From: Mesostigma viride
Taxonomy: Eukaryota; Streptophyta; Mesostigmatophyceae; Mesostigmatales; Mesostigmataceae
DNA length: 64,000 nucleotides
NCBI GenBank assembly: GCA_009746045.1
Contig: RPFO01000103.1
Span: 1,722,721-1,786,720 of the forward strand
Direction: 5' to 3'
Positions within the stretch are counted from its first letter, which is position 1. Every line of letters begins with the position of its first letter. Below are positions 32,101 through 41,100 of the stretch, one piece after another. A program made the position numbers and the translations under genes. The notes below the pieces were generated by a model. The model worked only from the letters and a program-made list of their open reading frames with translations. It was not told where the DNA came from and did no database searches.

Positions 32101-35100
32101 CAGCCGCCGCCCCCGTCGCAGGCATCACAAGATACATTGGCCCAGCGCCGCAACCTCTCCCCCCGCACTCCCCTCTCGCCCATCGGGGGTCCCACACATG
32201 CTGGCACACGCAGCGCTCCCTCCTCCCCCGCGTACCGGCCCCCCCAGAGCGCGGTCCTGGCCTCCCTGCCGCGTCCCTCGCTCGTGAGCCACGTGACATT
32301 GGAGCCCATCGCACGCCGGACGAGTGCCGGGAGCCAGACGAACAACCACAACAACCCGGATAGCACCTCCAAGTCGGGGGGCCATGGGTATGATGCAGGG
32401 CTTGGCTCGCCCTCCGGATCCGGTGCCAACACGCCCAAGTCCGCCGCCTCGGGGACAGTTCCTCGGTCGCCCTCGAGCGGTGGGCTGGATGGCACGCGGA
32501 CGGGCAGCAAGAAGAAGCCCGCGCCCACGTACCTGCAGCTCACGGCGCAGTATCCCTGGGCGACAATCCCCAGGGACATCATGAGCCGGTCGCCGGGCCC
32601 TGGCCCCGGGTCGTACTCGCCGCAGGTGGACCGCCACGGGCGCAAGGGGGTGGGTTATCCTTTATTGCTTCATATTATTATTATTTTACTCTCTTATTAA
32701 ATATTTCATATTCTTATCCTTTTATGACTTCATATTATCATTATTATCGTATTATATTTCATATTATTATCGTTTTATTACTTCATCGAGCAGTGTTTTC
32801 TGGTGAGATTGTGATGCAAGCGGGCGATCTCACTGCAGGACCCCGCCACGGGTGAAAGGCGGTGAGATTCTCTTGCGTTGCTATGTACAGTTCCAAGCAA
32901 GGCGGTGAGATTCTCTTGCGTTGCTATGTATAGTTCCAAGCAAGGCGGTGAGATTCTCTTGCGTTGCTATGTACAGTTCCAGGCAAGGCGGTGAGATTCT
33001 CTTGCGTTGCTATGTATAGTTCCAAGCAAGGCGGTGACATTCTCTTGCGTTGCTATGTATAGTTCCAAGCAAGACGGTGAGATTCTCTTGCGTTGCAGTG
33101 TATATTTCCAGAAAAGGGGGTGGTTATGGCATGCGACGGAATGCCACTCACGCAATGGGTTGACATTTCCTTGCTTGCTTTTCCTTGCTTGCTAGACAGA
33201 CCTACTCTTTCAGATGTACTTTTCAAGCGAGAGATCGTTGCTTTGTTATGTGGTACTTGGTCGTGGCATGCGGGGACCCAATAAGTAGGAACCAAACACA
33301 TCAGGAAGCCACCCATGAGTGCTTTCCTTGCAAGGCTAGAGCTGCCAGGGTTGCACGGGGCTGGTCGCCTCAATTGCTTGCTATTGTTTTCTCGCATCAT
33401 CTTGCAGCATATGGATGGTGAGGTGATTGATATGGCACGGGCGCTCTCTCGTGGGCACAATGGGAGGAATTAATGCTTTCTTGCATTCTGCACGCTGTAC
33501 TTGACCAGGCAGGGGATGGGTGTACCTCTGAATGACTGCATCGGCTTATTAGGGAAGGTATTCCTGTCTAACGCTGTGAATCTCTTAGCCAAACTGTTTA
33601 ATTCTTACTGAACACTTTTTACATGGCCAAAAGCCGCCTCTCAGAAAACATATGTGAAAACAAGATATCTTTTCGCCATATCTTGGTCATATGGTTTATG
33701 TGTGTGTAAAACCCAATGCACCACAGGAGGGACTCCCGGTCACCATCAAGGGCTCCGACCGCTCCTTCATCAAGGCCGCGCTCGCAGGTACGTCCGCGAA
33801 CCGGTTGGCCCCATAGGACTGGCAGCCGCCACTCCACAGGTTGACTGGGCACCCTCACTGAAGAAGCTCATTGGCCACCTAAAGCCCTATGGTTCCTTAA
33901 CCATGTATATGCGTTCAGAAGCCCCTGTTGCAGGAGTCACGCGGTGCGACACCTACTTGGCTAATTCAGGTTCCTTCCAGCCCTAATGCGGTGCGACAAG
34001 AACCTTGACTGTTCCGTGGCAGGGTGCAACATGGGATCTTTCGTACGTTGTTGTGCTGGTAGTGCTGGCTTCTCCCCACACATCGATCGTCGGGCGTACC
34101 GATCGCTCTTTGGTATGGCTGTAACAGATGATCCATTTCCCATTTCAAAACATACCTAGTTGGAAAAGGGACTTCCCAGCAACGTGCGCAAGGCTCAGTC
34201 ACACAGCAACGCTTGAAAAGTTCAGTCGCAAGCATGCGTGCATGCGTGGGTTCCCATGCGAGCTACCCTCAGCAGGGTAGGTGTATTGGTGCAGGATATT
34301 TGAATTGGTGTAGGTGAGCTACCCTCTGTCCAGGATGTGTCTTTCGGTGGACGTGTAGGATGTATGATATGTGTGTGAGAAAGCCACAGACAGCATGATA
34401 TGTTTGTGAAAAAGAAGAGGAGAGGGAAGATGGCTCTGCATCTGCATCTATCCACAGTTCCCCTTGCCAGGCTACTGCCATCTGCCACATCCTCCAACGC
34501 TCCCTGGTGATCCTCCGGGTATTCTATACAATGAGATGCAAACTACCCGGCTCCAAACTTGTTCTGGCAACCGGCATTTCCTCCCCTCCCAAAAAGCCGC
34601 CACAGGATCCCACTCCCCTCCCCCCCCCCCGCCAACAATCGCAACCACGCCCGCAGGCCCTCTTTTTGCGATGCCTCTTATTTCATATACCATCTTCCCA
34701 CACAACACACACAATCATACCACCCCACACAACACACAAACACACAATGCTTCCACCCCCGCACGCCCCCTGCCCACAACTATGGGCTCAAGGTCCACTG
34801 TTCAACCACCATCTCTCAGCCGTATGGATCATTCTCGGCCATAGCATTGCTCACGACTACCTCTTGGTCATTTCATGTAGTACATCATGTAGTGTATCAT
34901 GCAGTATATCATGCAGTATATCATGTAGTACATCATGCAGTATATCATGCAGTATATCATGCAGTATATCATGCAGTACATCATGTAGTATATCATGCAG
35001 TATATCATGCAGTACATCATGCAGTATATCATGCAGTATATCATGTAGTACATCATGCAGTATATCATGCAGTATATCATGCAGTACATCATGTAGTATA

Positions 35101-38100
35101 TCATGCAGTATATCATGCAGTACATCATGTAGTATATCATGCAGTATATCATGCAGTATATCATGTAGTACATCATGCAGTATATCATGCAGTATATCAT
35201 GCAGTATATCATGCAGTACATCATGTAGTATATCATGCAGTATATCATGCAGTACATCATGCAGTATATCATGCAGTATATCATGTAGTACATCATGCAG
35301 TATATCATGCAGTATATCATGCAGTACATCATGCAGTATATCATGCAGTATATCATGTAGTACATCATGCAGTATATCATGCAGTATATCATGTAGGACA
35401 TCATGCATATAACATTTATTCATGGTGTCTCTCGTCGGTTCTTTCCCTGACAATCATCTCCCCGACATCCAACAGAGACAATGCACTCCCCCGGCCCCAA
35501 GTACCCCATGCCCGTCTCCACCAGCTTCACTGCACTCGACCCGGCCGACTACACCACCTCTCCTGTGGGTGAGCCATTTACGGGCAGCACCACCGGGGGG
35601 CGCAGCCCCAGCCCCACAAAGCGCCTCAGGAGCGCCGGGAGCGATACCTCGACCCGCCGGAGCGTCCCCTCGACACTTGTCACACACGGGGTCGTTCCCG
35701 GTTTTAAGTTTGGCTCGGTCGACACAAACCCCCGCTTCCCCCACACGCGGCAGGGGTGGGGGCGGAGCGCCGTCAAGGGCGGCAAGGGCGAGGGCGAGGG
35801 CGGGGCGACGCGGCTCTCAGTCAGCCCGCCCAAGCCCAGCCCTGGGCCCGGGCATTACGAGAAGGCCCACTTGACGTTGCGCACGGGGTCGCTTATTGGA
35901 GCGGATGCGCCGGCTTATAGCTTTGGGAAAGAGGAGCTTGGGCCAGCGTGAGTACTGATCTTAAAAGTTTTAGGGCGTAGGCTAGTTAGTTTTAGTGAAC
36001 CAGGTACCTGCTTGGGTGGTTAGCCTGGTCAAGCTTTGGGAAATGGAGGGCAAGAGGCCAGCGTGAGTACCGCCCTATGTACTAGTTTCGTTGTAGTCAG
36101 GGTAGTACTCCTTGCTTTGGGAAAAGGAGATCTGGGCTCAGGGTGTGTATCGCCCTGTTTACTAGTTTCATGGTAGTCATCGTAGTAGTACTCCTTGCTT
36201 TGGGAAAGGAGAGCTTGGCCCAGGGTGAATACCATTATGATCATTTTGGGGGGTGGGCTAGTTGTTTGTAGTTAACCTTGCGTGGTCAACCTGGTATAGC
36301 TTTGGGAAAGAGGAGATCGGGCCAGCGAGGGTACCGGCCTGGTTAGCACTTTGGTTGTAGTTGTGGTAATACTCCTTGCTGCCCCTAGTCACATGACTAG
36401 TCCTTTGCACTGCACCCAGTACCGATACAGTGATGCTTGCAGCCTGGGTTGACCATGCTGTACTTGGAACCTTGTCACCTCCGTGTACCTTACTATGAAC
36501 CTCGCAGCCCCTCAATTGCTTCTCTATTCTTTGGTCCGACGGCCACACCACGTTCCCCGCCCCTCGACCACGACTCCTTCCTCACCAATACTTCCTCTCA
36601 CTTCCTAAATTTTCCTATGTCACCAACGCCCTTTCTCGCTAACCACACTCCTTCCTCCCCGACACCCGTTCTCACCTACCCCACTTCTTCTAACCAGTAT
36701 CCTTAGCCTTTCTCCTCACCCTTTTTCCTGGCCCTTTCTCACGATCCACCCATCTAACTCACCCAATCCCTTTCTCGCCGACCACACTCCCTTCTCACCA
36801 ACACCGCTCCTCACCCGCCACACTCCTATCTCACCAATGCTCTATCTGCTGACCAACGAAACTCCCGTCTCCTGCCTCCAGATCCGAGCCTCGCCCGCTG
36901 CAGCCCCGCGTGCTGTCCAGCCAGCACGTGCGCGTTCTGCAGGGCTCCTTCTCCCCAGGTCCCATATACGACATCGGCCCCGCGGTGGAGGCTGTCTCGC
37001 CCACCAAGCGGGCATTCTCCATCGGCAAGAAGCTGCCGGGAGAGATGGACCTCATCCTCGAAGGTGGGGGTTGTTGTAGGGCTGGTTGGTCACTGTACTA
37101 TTATTCCACCCACCCAGCAGACATTCTCAATTGGCAAGAAGCTGCCAGGCGAGATCAAGCCGTTCTCTTAGGTGGGGAGATTCGGTACTGTTGGTCACTG
37201 AAGCATAAACAACTTCTGAAGGTGACATTCACTCAAGGTGGACGTTATAGTGTTCGGGTGGAAGTTGTTCTGTGTTTTTGTGGTACTGACCCACCCAACT
37301 AAAAGATTTTTTTTTATGGGCGACAAACTGCCAGGGAAGATTGACCTGATCTTCGAATGGGAGGGTTTCTATATCGCTGGTTATGCTCGCATGAAGCAAA
37401 ACCCCAGCTCAAGCCAGTACGTTTTCTTCCAAAGGTGGGCCAGCCATCTGGGGGATGCGGGTGGGGGTGGGAGTGGGGGTGGGGGGGGGGGGGGTGGGGG
37501 GGTGGGGGTGGGGGGTGGGGGTGGGGGGGGGGGGCGGGGGGAGGGCGGGTCATTCTTGACAGTGACGTTGTGTTTGAGACTGGAGACGTTTTGTTACTAT
37601 GTGGACTGTGTCGGTGCCGCCCACCCGCACCTGCGCAGGCAAGAAGAATAATTCTGACACGCCGGGCCCTGGCACGTATGACTGCCCTGTGGACCGCCAA
37701 GGGGAGGCCACGTTCAGCAGCGAGAACACAGCGTTTCTCCCAACGTCACGCCACCGAAACCCGGCGGACGGAGTGACCGGTGGGTGGGCGTTGGGGGACG
37801 GGGAGGGAAGGTGTCTTGATGGGAAACGGGCACACGTGCACTGTACCGTGTTCCGTCTTTAATAGGTGTTAGGATTCGGCGGAGCGGTTGACTGGTGGGT
37901 GGGCGTCTGGGGAAGGGGGGAAGGAAGGCGGTTTGGTGGGGGCCAAGCGACCGTCGTTTTTCTCTATACTCTTTTTTTACGTTGCTTATGGTAGGTATGC
38001 CATCCGGCAGACAACGTCATGAGCTTTAGGGAGGGAGGGAGGGAGGGAGGGAGGGAGGGAGGGAGGGAGGGAGGGAGGGAGGGAGGGAGGGAGGGAGGGA

Positions 38101-41100
38101 GGGAGGGAGGAGGGAGGGAGGGAGGGAGGGAGGGAGGGAGGGAGGGCAGCCGGGCGGGCAGCCGGGCGGGGCGGGGGGGTGGGCGGGGGGGGGGGGGGGG
38201 ATGGGTTATGCGTTGCTGGTGGGTTGCTGTTTGTTCTACTATAATGGGTGTTTGTGCTATCCAGTGGAAGCTGGGACTGGGGGGAGGGGGAATTCTTTTA
38301 CCTTTGACTGTTAGGGGGGGGGCGGCACGGGCTCGGTGTATATGAAGTGCTGGTGGGCGGTGCAATGCCCATGGGCTGGGGACCAGGCGGAGCTGGAAGG
38401 ACCGCACTATTTGTTGATGCGTGCTTCTCTAGATAATATGTATCGAAGCTACTCGGCAGCGGGTGTGACCGACGGCTGCGAGAAGGACAATCCCTCCCTT
38501 CCAGTCAGCGCTGGGTCTTTCAATTTTTCTCATTTCTTGGCCTGTGTAAAGCGAAAAACTGTTGGGGCAGGCATACTTTTTGTAACGCGGAACTGGGTTC
38601 GGGATAGTAGTATAAAGGTCCTGGTCAGGAAAATCCCACCCTCTGAAGTCCAGTCCAGCCCCTGGGCGCTGGGATCGGTGGCACTAGGTTAACTTGCACC
38701 AGTTTCCCTACAGGTAGCCAAGGGCACCATGCATGCTTTTTCGGGCACCCGTTGGCCGTTTTTGGCCTGAGTTGCCTTCCTTCCACTAGCGAGAGCCATG
38801 TGGCCTAATGCCTATACTGGGACTGTCTACCCCATCCATGATGGCGCAAGTGACGTGTAAAAGCCCACCTCGTCGCCCTCGTGAACAATTGTCTGAATGC
38901 TCTTGCAAGCATCTATCAAGAGTGCCTAAAAGGCACCCGTCCCCTGTGCATCGATCTACCATCGTCCCTGCAGGTGTGATGTATCTATCCAGCGAGCACA
39001 GCTTTGAGAACCAAGGTAATGGCTTCACGCTCCCGCGATGCGCTGTCTTTGGTCTCCCTGGTTGGTTTCCCTTGTTGGGTTCTCTGGTTGGTTTCCCTTG
39101 TTGGGTTCTCTGGTTGGTTTCCCTTGTTGGGTTCTCTGGTTGGTTTCCCTTGTTGGGTTCTCTGGTTGGTTTCCCTTGTTGGGTTCTCTGGTTGGTTTCC
39201 CTTGGTGGGTTCTCTGGTTGGTTTCCCTTGTTGGGTTCTCTGGCTGGTTTCCCTTGGTGGGTTCTCTGGATGGTTTCCCTTGTTGGGTTCTCTGGCTGGT
39301 TTCCCTTGTTGGGTTCTCTGGCTGGTTTCCCTTGTTGGGTTCTCTGGCTGGTTTCCCTTGTTGGGTTCTCTGGTTGGTTTCCCTTGGTGGGTTCTCTGGT
39401 TGGTTTCCCTTGTTGGGTTCTCGGGTTGGTTTCCCTTGGTGGGTTCTCTGGCTGGTTTCCCTTGGTGGGTTCTCTGGTTGGTTTCCCTTGTTGGGTTCTC
39501 TGGTTGGTTTCCCTTGTTGGGTTCTCTGGTTGGTTTCCCTTGTTGGGTTCTCTGGCTGGTTTCCCTTGTTGGGTTCTCTGGTTGGTTTCCCTTGTTGGGT
39601 TCTCTGGTTGGTTTCCCTTGTTGGGTTCTCTGGTTGGTTTCCCTTGTTGGGTTCTCTGGTTGGTTTCCCTTGTTGGGTTCTCTGGTTGGTTTCCCTTGTT
39701 GGGTTCTCTGGTTGGTTTCCCTTGTTGGGTTCTCTGGTTGGTTTCCCTTGTTGGGTTCTCTGGTTGGTTTCCCTTGATGGGTTCTCTGGTTGGTTTCCCT
39801 TGTTGGGTTCTCTGGCTGGTTTCCCTTGTTGGGTTCTCTGGTTGGTTTCCCTTGTTGGGTTCTCTGGTTGGTTTCCCTTGTTGGGTTCTCTGGTTGGTTT
39901 CCCTTGTTGGGTTCTCTGGTTGGTTTCCCTTGGTGGGTTCTCTGGCTGGTTTCCCTTGTTGGTTTCCCTTGGTGGGTTCTCTGGCTGGTTTCCCTTGTTG
40001 GTTTCCCTTGGTGGGTTCTCTGGTTGGTTTCCCTTGTTGGGTTCTCTGGTTGGTTTCCCTTGTTGGGTTCTCTGGTTGGTTTCCCTTGTTGGGTTCTCTG
40101 GTTGGTTTCCCTTGTTGGGTTCTCTGGCTGGTTTCCCTTGTTGGGTTCTCTGGCTGGTTTCCCTTGTTGGGTTCTCTGGTTGGTTTCCCTTGTTGGGTTC
40201 TCTGGTTGGTTTCCCTTGTTGGGTTCTCTGGCTGGTTTCCCTTGTTGGGTTCTCTGGCTGGTTTCCCTTGTTGGGTTCTCTGGTTGGTTTCCCTTGTTGG
40301 GTTCTCTGGATGGTTTCCCTTGTTGGGTTCTCTGGCTGGTTTCCCTTGTTGGGTTCTCTGGTTGGTTTCCCTTGGTGGGTTCTATGGTTGGTTTCCCTTG
40401 TTGGGTTCTCTGGCTGGTTTCCCTTGTTGGGTTCTCGGGTTGGTTTCCCTTGGTGGGTTCTCTGGTTGGTTTCCCTTGTTGGGTTCTCTGGTTGGTTTCC
40501 CTTGGTGGGTTCTCTGGCTGGTTTCCCTTGTTGGGTTCTCTGGTTGGTTTCCCTTGTTGGGTTCTCTGGCTGGTTTCCCTTGTTGGGATTCTCTGGTTGG
40601 TTTCCCTTGTTGGGTTCTCTGGTTGGTTTCCCTTGTTGGGTTCTCTGGTTGGTTTCCCTTGTTGGGTTCTCTGGTTGGTTTCCCTTGTTGGGTTCTCTGG
40701 TTGGTTTCCCTTGTTGGGTTCTCTGGTTGGTTTCCCTTGTTGGGTTCTCTGGTTGGTTTCCCTTGTTGGGTTCTCTGGTTGGTTTCCCTTGTTGGGTTCT
40801 CTGGTTGGTTTCCCTTGTTGGGTTCTCTGGTTGGTTTCCCTTGTTGGGTTCTCTGGTTGGTTTCCCTTGTTGGGTTCTCTGGTTGGTTTCCCTTGTTGGG
40901 TTCTCTGGTTGGTTTCCCTTGTTGGGTTCTCTGGTTGGTTTCCCTTGTTGGGTTCTCTGGTTGGTTTCCCTTGTTGGGTTCTCTGGTTGGTTTCCCTTGT
41001 TGGGTTCTCTGGTTGGTTTCCCTTGGTGGGTTCTCTGGTTGGTTTCCCTTGTTGGGTTCTCTGGCTGGTTTCCCTTGTTGGGTTCTCGGGCTGGTTTCCC

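Noticed and set aside
34857-35453. His-Asp-Ile-Leu and Tyr-Cys-Met-Ile ORFs
   Set aside because: Translation of the 12-bp intron array on different frames.
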